This document shows positions 23,273 through 37,083 of a DNA stretch of 64,000 bases, piece after piece. Position 1 is the first letter of the stretch; each line of letters opens with the position of its first letter. The translations under genes and the position numbers were made by a program. Where the stretch lies: positions 24,678,847-24,742,846 of the forward strand of contig NC_031771.1 of assembly GCF_001522545.3 (NCBI RefSeq), given 5' to 3'. The notes beneath the pieces are model-generated. The model did no database searches and had not been told where the DNA came from. It saw only the letters and a list, made by a program, of their open reading frames with translations. The DNA comes from Parus major. Lineage: Eukaryota; Chordata; Aves; Passeriformes; Paridae.

Positions 23273-26200
23273 GTCACTGTGTGTTTATGTGTTGTATAAT
23301 GTGAGGCTGCAGTTGCTTGGACCTTTAGGCTCATAGCAAAGCTATTATTAAAAACCAAGTTAATCAGACTGCTCTGGAGTTCAGCTTTGTCACTATCATT
23401 TCTGAAACAGCAGTCAGGGGATCCCATTGACTGTTTCTTCCAAATTACTTGCTAATGCAATGCAGTAGTTGAGCACATTTCCAATTAAATGCATCTACTT
23501 TATGAAACAATGTTTAAGTTGCTGGCCTAAATTACTCCTTAATTAGGTCATTTTTTCCTAATTGATTAAAAATAGGATTTCAAATTAAAACAGAGAAATT
23601 GAGTAACATCACACAAATGATATTATTCAAATCTGAAAGGATAAAAAAATCATGAAAAAGAAAAGAACCATTATATTGAATTGCAGATCAGCTGTAGCTA
23701 GGACTTTTGGGATTGTTCTGTAAAAAATCTATTATTTTCCATCTTTGAAATTAGGGCAAGGATGCAATGAAATAAAAAAATTATAAAGCCCAGAAGAAAA
23801 ATGCCATTACAAGGCAGCTGATCAAAAATGAAATTATTATTATATGTCATTTGTAGTATGATAGCACCTCTACACCCAGTCTAAGGCCCCAGAGAATTTG
23901 CAATTAAAGTCAACAGGACAGAGGATGAAGTAAAAAAACAGAGATCAAGAGTTTAGCTTCCAAAACCTGTGAGACAGGTTGGACGTAGTTCAAGAAATAG
24001 GGCCAAGTTGCCCATTGGCTTCTGTCCCTGAAAGGCCACAGCTTCATGTTGTTGTGTCTACCAAAAAGTACTCCAGCACAGAAATCTGGTGATGGAAAGA
24101 CTCCAAAATACTCACCCTAAACTATGTTCTGTACTCTAAAATAAAACTAATAAAACTATAGCCCAATCTCTAGTAACTTCAGTTCATGTCAGTGTCATGA
24201 ACAACCGAAGCCACAAAGAAAACTCAAATGTCTGATAAGGCTACTCAGAGACATTTTGCAGTGTGATGATTCAGGGAGTTTTTGGTGAAAGAAAAAAAAC
24301 ATAGGCTGGCTGACTGGGATAGATAAAATTTAATACACCTACAGTGATTTCTGTAACACTAGGCAATTCAGGTATATCAGTGTTAAAGTGTATTGACTTT
24401 GGTGAAGAGCTGTCAGATAGTTGATTCTCTCTCTTTGCTACTGCCACCCTGATTTATTTGAGATGAGAAACTAGCCCCTGATTTAAGCTCAGTTCTAGCA
24501 GTTTAGCTGATGTTTCACAGCATCATTTCCTTAGCAGTGCAGAAACGCAGACTGTGTGCTCCTGATTATTTCTCTTCCAAAGAGCTTTCTCCTGGCTGTG
24601 TCTTCAGTCAGTATCCAGCAGAACTTATGTAGGCTGGTTGATTTCATGGCCAGATTAACACTCCATCTCTGCTGTACTTATGATTTGGCTTCAGCCTTAG
24701 TCTTATGTGTCAATAGTAAGTGTCCATCTGCTTCTGTCCACTTAAACTTACTATCTTCTACTCTTACTATCTTCTGGCTTTTCATTTTTTTCAACCTCCA
24801 CGGTTTACAGAACCACTCTAGGCATTTTTCTGTCATCGTTTTTAGCTGGTTATGCTATGCTCACAAGTGCAGAGTAATGCTCCAAGAGCTGTAGTGTGAA
24901 ATATGTGCTGCAGAAGGACTTGGCCTCAGCTTAAGTAAACACACCCAAATGCCTCATCTGCCAAGGCAACAGCTTTTTTGGATCAAACCAGAGCTCCCTT
25001 TCACACAAGTAGGCAACACCAAGGCAAAGAGTGTAAGTGTACAGCAGTATCCTTGCAGCCTCTAGTGATCCACATCTTGGAGATCTGAGTTAGCTGTGAC
25101 ATCTTCCTTTCAAAAGCTTGAGCTGTTGTTCTTTATGAGTTTGTACAATTGCACTTTGCACCCATGTGAATTGATGGTGTACTGGGGAATCAGCGGAGTT
25201 TTTTCAACAGTGTGTGGCAAGTAGTTCTTGGGTTCAAATATGCAGAATTTATAAAAAAAATCAGTCTGTTTATTTCTAATCAATGCTAAACATGAAATGT
25301 AGTAGTCTCTGGTTCTTGTATTCTGAGAAATACCAGATAGTAACCATTTTATTTGCCTACTCTAACAGCTGAGATATTTTTCCTCATAAACCCCTCAGTT
25401 ATCTCTTTACTATAGTACCAAAGCCTAGTCTATCATCACTCCTGGACAGGAAGCTGTCGAATTCCTTTGATTAGTTTTATAATCCATCTCCAGACTCTTT
25501 CCACTTAGTCTTTGATCCTTGCTGAGATCAGGACCAAAACTGCAGCTGGTATTTAGAGTGCAGGCACATATTAGAGTTGTGCAACAGTATTGTTATGCAG
25601 CAATGTTGTCTCATGCTCTGTTCTTTTTTGCCTTTCCTCTAATTTATTGACTCCTTAGACCAACACTGATGTCTCTTTCTGAAGTGATTTAGAGCATACC
25701 ACTGAGCATGCATGGCTACTACTTGTTTTTTCTTCATGCTTTAGTTTGCATTTATTGAACCTAACCCTCATCTGTGATTTTTATCTGCCAGTTTCTGATA
25801 CATTTTTCTGCAAGTACTTAGAGTTAAATTTTGTTTAAAAACTTTGAATAATTTAGGAACACAATCAGACTTGTTGTGCACAACCTCTTAGCAATAAGTG
25901 GAACCAGTTCACCCCAAATAACTCCGAAGGAAATCTACCACTAAGCTGCCTCTATTTGTTCCTACTTCTTTTGTCCATTACTGTAATCAGTGATCTATGA
26001 GTGATCTATGGTTGTTTACTACAACCAAACATGGATCAGAAAGAGAAACTATGAATGTCCTTGAGGCTGTTGTTCCATAGTCTTTAAGCAATGCCAACAT
26101 GTTAGAAATCTTTGATTATTGTGTGTCTGTCAATTTAGATATTCTTGTGCCTTGATCTCTGGGCACTCACTCAGTGAAGCTTAAATGCCTGTGCAGAAAG

Positions 26201-28620
26201 CTGACTGAATTTGCCATGCACAAATTTGCTAAGAATATAATTCAGAGAATGTGAGTATCTGGGAAGCAGAAAAGCACACCTCTCAGGCTGCAGTTTTGAA
26301 GAGGAACTCCTACCTGCTGAACAGTTTTTGTCAAGTTTAGGTATTTACAGTGCTATCTTGCATTGTTTGCTGTAGAGCTGTTAGGATAATGCACTCTTCA
26401 TAGCCATGAACTTTCATAGCTCATGTTCTCATAGCAGCAACAGCTTCTCCATGTATCTGTTGCTGTCCAGACTGTTCTTTCACTGACACCTTTTATTTAA
26501 AGCCCCCATCTTATCGCAAATATGCATCACTGCCTTCTCCACCACATATGACCTTTCTGTTTTGGTAGGCAGCTGTCATGCACAAAGGCTTTGACCATTT
26601 CCCCAGTAAGATCTTTCTGATATCTGGTCCCACCTGGCTAATCCCAACATAGACTGGAAAAATCTGACTACACTTGTTGGAATGGATCTTGTCTGCCTTG
26701 TACCGGAGGTAAACTTAATTCCACAGAGCATGCTGAATGGCCAAAAAATCATAGGATACATAAGTCTGACTGTCATAATTTAATTTTTCAAGCCAATCCA
26801 AAGATAATTGATGAATATTTATAGAATTCTTTTCATCACTAAGGTTTTCGTGTGCTTTCCAGAAAGATATCTAGTCTAGCCATCTCTGCAATGCAACCTC
26901 TGCTTAACATCAATATTAGTTTACAGTATGAGAGAAAAAAAAGACAATCTTATCTAAAATACAGCAATTTTCATTTAAAATTATGCCTTTTAGGAATAAA
27001 TAAAAAAAGCATAATTTTGGTGCATAAAATTGGGGCAATTATATGATATTTAAGAGGAATAGTAACGTTTCTCATCCCAAGACCTATAAATACTTTCTTA
27101 ATGTTTCATGTGGCATCTTTATTTCATCCTCACATCCTGAAATTTCTGTCATCTGAAATATACTGTAGTTGTTGTGGTATTCAGTAAGTTCTACATTGAC
27201 TTTTAAGGAAACTTTGCTGGTTTATTGCTTCAGAAGCCTGGGCTGTGGGTAAACATGAACTTGGCAGTACAGCTTAGGCTTTGTCCCATTCTGTGTGCTG
27301 AATGTGGTACTTGTGTGATCCATCTCTGTACCCTTTAAAGAAACAGCTGAGTTTCAGTAGTAGGTGAAGTACACTTAACTGTATGTCTTTTATTTTTTTT
27401 TTAGATGTGGGTCAGAAATATAATTATTAGTCACTGTTAGAATTCTTTTATAGGTATTTATATACATTTATGCTCAAAGTAAACTCAACACGTGTAACTG
27501 CTAGTGCCAGAGGGAAAGACTGTTGTGAACCCATTTATGACAGTAACTTTGAGGGTGCTGACTTACACAATGTTCTCATCTTTAACAACCTGATGGGATG
27601 GCAAACTGAATAACACACGTTTGCTTTTATTTAGTTCTGCCTATCCCTCGAAATCTTCTCCTGCCTGCTTGATAATTGGATTTAAATGGTTTTTAATTAC
27701 ATTGTCTTAGGCTTTGTTAATATCAGCCCCTAAGTATTTGTACTGTATTTTTGGGTGCCCACTTAAGATTCCATGAGGTGAACAAGGCTGAAGGGCAAAC
27801 TCCAGAAAGCTGCATCACTGCAGTCTCAGAGTCATTAATTTTGTGCAATGATAACTTTGTACTCAGAGAGCAATATTCATTATAAGCAGGAGGGGAAGCA
27901 TGCGAGTCCTTAATTAACAGTAGGATATCATCAGCATAAAGTAATAGTTTAATGTTCTACAGAATCAGTGTTATAGCCTTTTAGACTGTTGGGTTTTCCA
28001 TTTTAGACAATGCCAACATAAGACTGTAATTGACTGGATGCCATTACCTGGCTCTCATTATTACTCTCCAGGCACTACCCACAGCACCCCATTTCCTGTA
28101 AGTGACCCACAGCTTCTGTTTAATGACCCAGATAAATGTCCCGATTTCCAAGAGATCTCCGTTTCCATTGTGCATGTGAACAGCAACGGACTTTTTCCCA
28201 AAATTCAGTTCCGCCTGCTGTCTTACCTCTTTACTGGTTCACAGGGGGGGACAGATTTCTGTACCAGTGGACAGATTTGCAAAATGAACATGTGGTTTAT
28301 TTTACTTGTAGGACATGCTGCACTGAAGGAGAGCCACCTTCTCTTCCCTGCCTGGGTGAGAAGCTGAATTGCTGTCACCTTGCCAGCATCACCCTGAAAG
28401 CAGCTTAAAGAGTTTCAGGGACCAGCAACTGCTCAAGGAGTTAGTTCCAGCACCAATGTACTTGTACTAACCAGCAAGCTCTACAGCCTAAGTGAGCCCT
28501 CAAGTCTCTGAGACACTGCCTTTAAGAGCAGCATGAGAAGGCACTGGGCAGGCCCAGCCTGTTAGAGCACTGCTAGGCTGTGACATCTGTGGGGACAAAA
28601 AAAAACTGTGGATCTTTTGC

Positions 28621-28735
28621 CCCCATGGAATTAATATCATATTTATATATCTATATATCTCTATTCGTAGTCTCTTGCATCCTTTTTTTTTTAAATTTGA
28701 TTTGATTTTTTTTTATTCTCTTTGATTTTTTTTCA
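28621..28735. repeat. AT-rich and T-rich low-complexity sequence
   Basis: The left part (about 28,632-28,665) is a TATATAT/CTATATATCT-type patch. The right part (28,683-28,734) is T-rich with TTTGAT repeated three times. It is low-complexity DNA with no gene. Confidence 0.8.
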
Positions 28736-31700
28736 TAGACCAGAACTAAGGCACCTAGAAATCTTCACATGGCTGACACTGCAAGAAGTGCCTGTTCTAC
28801 CAGCACAGATTTGTGAAGACAGAAAATAAGTAATAAACCTTGACTATTAAAAAAATAGAAAATGTAATGAATACCTTACACTAGAGGGACAGTTTGAATC
28901 TGGTATTATTTCTCAGAGGAGACTGACCACTCTGTTTCTGTGTGTCCAGGGCTGCACAGCAGTGAAGCTCAGTGGAATTTCTCTGTGGAAGCAGACTACA
29001 TTAGCACTACCTTCTCAGCCTCACATATGAGGACTAGGACTCCTAGATTTATTTTCAGTGAAGCTTAGGAGAGACAAAAAGGTGTTTCAAGGTTAATATA
29101 TCTGTTGCACATTTCAGGGAGTGAGGGAAGACATGAATTCCCAAAAGACTAATTCTGCGTGAAGGGGAGCACTAATTTTGGAAATGCCAAACCTCTGCTC
29201 TGTGGGTGTAGCTAATACCTGTGGGTTCTTCACAGAGCTACACACTGTGCTTCAGCAGAGAACTGACATTGAACCCATATCTTCCCCTTCTCTCTTGAAA
29301 ATGTAATACCTTCAAATGCAGCTTTCATTGTTTCTATGAACAAAAATTATCAGTATTAAACTGCATGTTTCCTGTTGTGTTTTGGGAATATTTAGAATAG
29401 CTGGAATGAATGTGTGTCAGACAAGGCTACATGTGCCTTTTCTGTTTCTATACATGCCTTTCCATGGTAAATTGATCCCTTTTTTTTTCCAGACTCTTAA
29501 GGAATCCACACCTATTTATTTGGCCAACAGGTAGCATTTACTTGCTATTTGAAGCACACATAAATCATAACTTCCTCTGTCTATGTATTCTCTTTGTATG
29601 TCATGTAGTGGACTAGGCCATAGGCAGTTGCTTAAAATAGACGATTTGTTCTTCTTTTAAATCAAGGTAGTCTGCTGCTGGTCCATTGTAGTTCATACAC
29701 ACTTTTGTGAATGATTTATTTCAACTATTTTTTTTCTGAGTTCTCTGTCCTAAGTAAATACTGCTTGTTCTTTTTTTCCTGAAATAAGCTGTTGAAGTGT
29801 ATTTAAAATAATGCAATATTATTTTCAGTCCTTCATGACCTCGACATAGAGAAGGCATATGATTATTAGAATGTGTGTTTATACTTAATTCTGGCCCAAT
29901 AGTTTCCTTACACTTACTGTGTAATTAGAAGAGGAGAGAAAAGCTAAATATTTGAGCCAGAATTAAAATACTATTGAGTATTTATCCTAACTCTTAAAAA
30001 TGACTGAACCACTTAAATATACTGCCATTTAAACATACAAACGCTGGGGTCACCTGTAGTGACTTACATTTGATATCCTTGAGTGAAAACAGGTTTACCC
30101 TCATGAGGATGGCTTCTTTGAAAACTTAGCTACCTGCATACTGAACCAAATACGAACAATAAGCTGAAGTGCATCATTTACCTGTGTCCAGTGGCCTGGA
30201 GATCTATGGGGACTACTGGATTCAGTCCCATTGACAAGCATTCTACACCCAGCAGACAACTGTAATTAATTTTCTGTTTAGTGATGTGCTCCAGGCCAGT
30301 GATTTTGTCCTGCAAGAAGAAGGTAAGAGCTAATGTGATCAGAAAAGGCATAATCCAGAAGCTGAATGAAATGGGTAAATAACTTTTAATTTTCTACAGT
30401 AGAGTCTGGCTAGGTCTGGGATGAACTCATGCCTCACTTGCACAGCAGGGCTTTGTCCAAGACTTCATTGGACCACTTCTGCCAGTATGGCTTTTTTTTA
30501 TTTTTAATTAGAAAAACAACCAACAGCCCAGACTAGAATTTTTATAGTGCATTGAATGCAGTACTTCTTTTCTTCCATCAGCTTCTTCTAAATCCCATTC
30601 TGATTTTTGGATTTGTTTTTGTTTTTTCCCCCCAAATGTTTCATCCGTTTGATTGATGTAGCTAGGCAGCACTTCACCACAATTAACTAGATTTAGTTAC
30701 ACCTGAGGAATTTATGGCACTTAATTGACTTGGTATTTAAATTGTACTCACTGAAGTAGTGTGCTGACACAGAAAACAATGATAAGATCTCTGAATTCTG
30801 CCTTGACTTTTTAAAAATTTAATTCCTATTTAAACCTACTTTACATCAGCCTAAATTGCAGACCACCTTCATTGGAAAAAAGACTGTTATTTCATAAGCC
30901 AGATATTTAATTAATACCTGTTTTTTTTAGAATTTTAGAATTCATATTTCAGCAGAGACGGGAGCTGGATTTCCATCTGCAAAAGAGAAATGTTTTCAGA
31001 AAACATTTATACTTTCTTGTGTGATTCTTGCAGTATGCACCCAAACCCATGACACTTACTGAACAATAGCAATATCCAAATGCAAATTGAATGACTTGCA
31101 CTGCCTCCCTTCACAAAAAGAATGTCATTTTCTCTATATGAAATGGAGTTTTCTGTCTGTCATTCATGAATTATATTAGTAGAATATATTCTGACATTCA
31201 AATATTTACATACACAGCTTAACAGGTCTTTCAGATACCTGTATCGTTTTAATGGATACATCCACTTGCTGACCTGGCTATTTGTGGGCTCCAGTGCAGG
31301 CCAGAAGATCCAGGTTAAAAACACTGCTGAAGAAAACTTGAGGCAGCAGAAGCTGCAGCACTGGGCAGCTACAGTCCCAAGCATGGAATCTGGCCTTTCT
31401 TATAAAGAATGCTCAGACTGAATCACTTGAGAGATGACTGGCCACATGTGCTCTCCCACTTACTTTGTCAGCCTGGAGGAACAGTCAGTCTTCCAAAAAT
31501 TCATCAGGAAACAGAGAGACACAGATTTGCAACTTCTTCCTACAAACAGACCTGGATGACAGCAGCATCCCTACAGTCACCAAAATATGTCTTCAAACAT
31601 GTCACCTCACCTGTGTGCCAGGCCAGTGCTCAGCCCTTGCCACAAAAACAGGGTGAACACATACAAGTTTATTCTGCAAAGGACTAAATCCATGGATCAC

Positions 31701-34700
31701 AGCTGTCCAGCTCCTGCAAGCACAATCACTAGCACAACATCTTTGTGTTGGAGGGACACGTGAATAAATGAACCAAAAGATATTCTTAGGAAAAGCAGGA
31801 AGTGCAGTTGCACAGTCAACTTGAACTTGGTCAATACAATAATGCCTCAAACAGGAGAGAGATACTTTCCTTTTGATGGTCTCAGTTTGTTCATGAAGCA
31901 GCATCATCTCAGTCACTTTGTGAATATTCTTACAACCATCATGATTAATATGTACTGCTGGGTGCTAGTGAGGCACTAGACCAGAAATCAGGAGAAATGG
32001 CCTCTCTTTTGGTTTCCTCTAACAAGGTTCAGTGACACACCTGTGATTTTCCAGAATAAATAATTTAGATTCGCCATCTTGAAAACTATTCCCTGATCCT
32101 GAGTTCTGAAAGGAATAGAGAACAGCTCTGTGTAAGATGAGACCCCTAACCACAAGTACCCCCAAACCAGTCAGATTTTGCATACTTACTTTTTACCAGT
32201 TTACATTCTTATTTCCTGAATTTAACAATGTTTCCTTGTAAAACACTCCGAGACTGAAGCACAGAAATAGCTATTAAAACTATTACGATTTTTTGTTTTG
32301 ATTGTCATTTTCTATTTCTGCTGCTCTGGCATTTGATTACATTTGAGATATGGGAATATAGAAAAGAATGCCATTATAGCTGTTCATTCTTCACAAGGTT
32401 ACTCTCAGGCGTGCTGCTCGCTCGCACATGCAGCCACACTCCCATTACTGTAAACATTCCTAAGGCAAGGAGATGTGCTGGTTTATGGACCATCTGTCAG
32501 GCAGCACCAGGGCCCTGTATATTGATGCCATGTTTGTTGATAGCCCTTATTTGAAACAAAGTTCAGTTCAAAGCGCTTCCAAGTACAGAGCGGGGAGGAA
32601 AAGAAAAAGATGTCAATGTGTTTAGATTGCATTAAAGTTTTAAGATCAACTAAAAGAAAGGGAAAAAACAGTCTGCTAGCGGGTAGAGCTCAGTGAAGAG
32701 CATTATTATATTACTTCTAATGCACATAAAGCATCTCCTATTAAAAAGGGATGGCAGTTTTACATCCTATTAAATATATCAAAGCTGTTCTTCAATTACA
32801 AATCCTTTTATATGCATGTTTTAACAAATATGTCTTTGATAATAGAGTGCAGCAGTAGTTTTTTATATGCTAAACAAGATCCCTACAATACAGAACAATG
32901 ATAGAAAAGGAAAAGTACCAAAAGAAGGTAGGTCTCTTTGGCAGGGCAGGGAGGGACTTATTTCAATATTTTCGTTCTCTTTGTAGCTCACAAAATAGAG
33001 TTTTCACACCATTGCAATGTACATATTAAGACACTGATAAAATAGCACAACCTGCAAATGGTACACTGAAGGAGTTTGGCAAGATGCTATTGTTTTTCCA
33101 CATCGTTATCTTTGAAAGCAAGCTGTGTGGTAATAATGCTAGGAACAACAAAAATAAAAGCAGCCGTGCTTGGCTACAACCTGCTTTGGAAAACATAAAA
33201 TTTCATCCAGGCCTGAGAAAAAAAAGCATCTTCCCCAAAGAAGGGAGACTTTTCCTGCCTTGAGGAGGCAATGAGGTGACAATACACATGGTCCTGGCCC
33301 TATGGACTTACCCACAAATATCACTTTGACAAGCCACCAAAGTCCTGATGCTGCCCAGGGAAGCTCAGCATGTGAAAGTGCGCAGTGGCCAGTCTGGCAT
33401 TGTCTGACCCAGGGGCAACAACAGCATTAGGATAATCAAACAAAAACAGAGAGGGACACAGTGTGATCCTCACATAAGATACTAAGCTCCTCTCACCTCT
33501 TCAAACAGTTGCTAGGGTTGGGCAGTGCACTGCAGATTTTTCTGAGCCCTCTTTGTGCAAAACTCCAGCCTCTTGCATTGCCTTCCCATATATGGGGCCT
33601 TGGGAATGGAATACTGGCATTTTGGATTTCAGCCCCGGAGACACAGAATTGATCCCTGTCTCTCACCATGCCCACCCCTGGCCTTACAATTATGCAAAAC
33701 TCAAGCTCCATTCCTACTTAGGAGAACTGGACTCACAATATTAATTAGATAGGGCAGCAAGCCGCCACAAACCCAGCTCCATTTGCACGGATCAGGTATT
33801 ATTGACATCTGGCACAGGAATGAGACTGTGCCTGTGGAAATATATGAACGCACAATTAGCTTTTTCAGGCTTCTGATGAATTAATTGAATGGAGGTTCAT
33901 GAATCTTAAAAAGAAGACAAAAGATATGATAATAATAAAGAGCAATAATAAATTCTGCTTAGCCTTTTGTCCCTCTGGTTTCTTGGTTATGGAGATATGG
34001 AAAGTTGGAGAGATTTAGTGAAATGAAGTCACTTAGCTAGAAAATAAAGATGAGCAACAGCACTGTAGTATCATAACTCTCACTCCCACAGACTGAGCAC
34101 CAGGGCTGTCACAGCACTCGTAGAGCAAAGCTTTGCCTTGCCTGTCTTCTGCTGCTGTTTATACCTACATGTCGTACTTGGTTCTGCTGGACTTCTCTGC
34201 ACAGTATGTGAGATCTTACACCCAGCTGGTCTCCTCAGCAAGGTGGAAGGGAAAAAGGGAAATCTAGAGCCAGGTTAAGCCTCCTCCCTTCCCCAAAAAT
34301 GATGCTGTACAGCAGCAAACATGCTTGCAGAAATCTGCACAAAGGGAGTCCGTACAATCAGATAATTGGTCCCAGAATTGCTGTAAGATGGCACCAGCTG
34401 TGAAGGAGAAGGATAGAACCAGAAGAAATTGGCTGTTGTCCCTGATTGCCATCCCCAGTCTAAGAAAGACCCATGGAATGATAAAACTCTGTGGTACTCC
34501 ATGAGCAATACATGCCACTTCTAGGACAACCAGGTTGTGCAAGACAGATGTTGTCTGCCTTGGCTTGCAGAAATATGTCACCCAAAGGAAACACTACCTC
34601 CCTTTGTCTCTGGGCCAAATCTTCTGTGTGATATAGATCAGTATCACACCACTGAAGTCAATACTACAGATTCCAGCTGGTTAAATTGGCTTCAATCCAC

Positions 34701-35925
34701 CCAGTCAATGAATCAGATGCTCAGCAGGTGATATACAGTGTTTGACTTGCCTAAGCAATCATTACATCCAGAGACTCAGAGATATATCCTGGAGTCTAAG
34801 CAAACAAGACAAAATGTGTTCCTCTTTTGGCCTCATATATATCATTTCACATTAAAAAGATTTCTTGGGTTGGAGGCATCAGCATTACTTCCAGCAGCTC
34901 CTGGTGCTAAAAACTGACAGTACTTATGGCTGTGATTATTTGTGCTGATTTTTTTTCTCTTTCCAGCTGCCTCTGTTAGCACAATGGCTAAATGCAAATT
35001 TAAATCACTCTGGTGATTAGCTGCAAATACTGCTTTTTGCAATGGGTTTGGTGTCACAAACAAAGGACCGTTCTCCAGTGCACTGCAGACTGTACAAATT
35101 GTGTACTTCACAAATGTCATCGTGCAATCACTTTTTCATTACTGGCCTAAACATAACTTTTGATAGAGCTGAGAGAAAAGAGTGGCCTGGGATGGGAAGG
35201 AATAGTTCCCTTACCTGGTACACAGTATTTCTTCCCCTGCAGACATATTGATTTCTGAGGGGCTGCTGAATGAATGAGGTACTACTCAGCATGAGCGTGG
35301 CTAGAACAAGCCCTGTGTAATTAAAGAAAGGAACAAATGACCTGTCCAAAAACTTACAGTGACTATACCACAGCATTGTAATTCATAGCCAGGCACACTT
35401 GTTTTATTTTTTCTCTGCTATTGGTAAAAAAACCCCACAGCTGAAGGGTAGCAAATATACAGAAAAGGAAGGAGTTGTTTCTAGAGCTAGGGAATACTGG
35501 GAAGAAAAACCCCAACACCTCCTGTCTCCTGAACCAGGAGCTAAGGCACCTTTCTTCAGAGATGTGAAACTTGCCTTTAAGAGCATTACAGTTGGGCTGT
35601 AAAGCTACACAAGCTCCTCAAGAACCGTAAAAGGTCTGCAGAAATGGCAGAGCTGACCAAATAACTTGCAGGGTTGCAAAAGGAATAAATGAAAAGCAGA
35701 GTCTGTTCTCTCTATGTACAGTGAGCAGATGTAGTCACATAGACATGGCTGAGGGTGATTTAGATTGGGCATGTTTTGAACGTCAGAAAATAATCGCTGT
35801 GTTTCTACTATGGCTCATTTTGCAAGGCTAGACAAACACAGACAAGAAAAAGGTAGAACTGTTCTCACCTTGAAGAACAAGAAGATACTGATGATGTCTT
35901 AAAGTACCTTTTAATATTTTTTAAA
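28736..35925. other. Non-coding unique sequence, no gene recognised
   Basis: Only short frames occur here, all under about 106 codons and without recognisable domains. Octamer-type ATGCAAAT occurs at 31,079-31,086 and 34,992-34,999. The blocks 32,690-32,860, 33,780-33,910 and 34,960-35,160 are repeat-free and motif-rich and are candidate conserved elements. No mobile element was recognised. Confidence 0.55.
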
Positions 35926-35971
35926 ATTATTATTAGTATTAGTATTATTAGTATTAGTATTTCCTAGTATT
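35926..35971. repeat. ATT/TAG-based simple repeat
   Basis: An imperfect short tandem repeat built from TATTAG and TATTATTAG units, breaking down at TTTCC near its right end. Confidence 0.9.
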
Positions 35972-37062
35972 GCACTGATAGGGCCTTAGCCCCTGGAAAG
36001 CACAAAATATCCATCCAGAGAGAACAGAAATCCTTGTGTTGGGAAGGAAGCAGTGAATGTGCATCTGTGCTATTGCTCTGTTGGCTTCCTCATGAAGAAA
36101 GGTGTTTGTACAAATAGGAACAAAGGGGCATTGAGCAAGCACTCAGAAGGCATTTAATCACATCAGTTAAAATCTGTGATGCTTCACCACATCCTTATGT
36201 GCCTTGCTGGGATGGAGATGAGATTTTTAAGGCATGAAGTTGGAACAGTGGAAGAAGAAAGGCAGCCCTGCACAACAAACAGGAACATTGCAGGATGTCA
36301 AGACAAGCCAATATGAATGACTAAGTAAATTAAAGTTAAGGAAGTGTTTTTAAAAGCCAGTACAATAGTAAGGAGATTTTAAAATTCATAGTCCTAGACT
36401 GTGACACTATAGGAAAGGAAATAAGGTTGAAGATAAATTTCATTTCTAACATGCCATTGTTCTGGTAAATCAGCTTTTTTTTTCAGCAAGAGGTGATGAG
36501 TAAACAGAGAATAAGGTGGTAGAGACAAAAAGAGATATGGCAAGGCAATCACACCCAGCCACACAACAGCATCTGCTGGTAACATGATGTGCCACTATAA
36601 CTGTAACCAAAATACATGGAAGCAGGAAAGATAAAAAATATTTCAAAGGAATTCCCAACTGCTCCTAAGGCAAAGACTTGGACCAGGTCTCTAAGATAAA
36701 TGAGTGAGAAAGATACAGTCTATTCCTGATTTTCTCAGAAGCCTTCAGTGCAGTGGTGCAAATAATTTCCTCTTTTTTGCCTCAGTTTCTCCAGTATTTG
36801 TTTATATTCACTTTTTACAGAACATCATGAGCAAATCAATAAATTAATGATCTGAACCAAGAGAGCACAGTACAGGGAAGCAGACCATCCTCTGCTTGAG
36901 ACTTTTTCCAGAGAAGTGCTATGAAGGTCCTGCCCTCAATAAAATTTCTTAGTATTGATAAAATTCTGTCAGCAAAAGTGGGGCTTCACTCTCAGAGAGA
37001 AAACTGTGGCTCTGGTAAAGATCTTCTCAATGCTTCAAGGTTTAAGCAGTCTCCTAAATACC

Positions 37063-37083
37063 TTTTTTTTTTTTTTTTTTTTT
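37063..37083. repeat. Poly-T run (21 nt)
   Basis: The longest pure homopolymer in the window, 21 T, followed by GGAACC. On the minus strand it is a poly-A, but no retroposed body is recognisable next to it. Confidence 0.97.

Larger units (their letters stand above)
19748..28620. other. Non-coding unique sequence, AT-rich, candidate conserved blocks
   Basis: This long stretch has no convincing coding frame; the longest is 112 codons (24,556-24,894). It contains an A/C-rich low-complexity patch at 19,940-20,015, a 19-bp tandem duplication at 22,704-22,740, a 22-bp near-palindrome at 23,251-23,272 and a 13-bp motif repeated at 24,747 and 24,763. The parts 23,480-23,640 and 27,640-27,960 are rich in TAAT/ATTA motifs and show no repeat character. 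They look like candidate conserved non-coding elements, which alignment would be needed to confirm. Confidence 0.55.
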
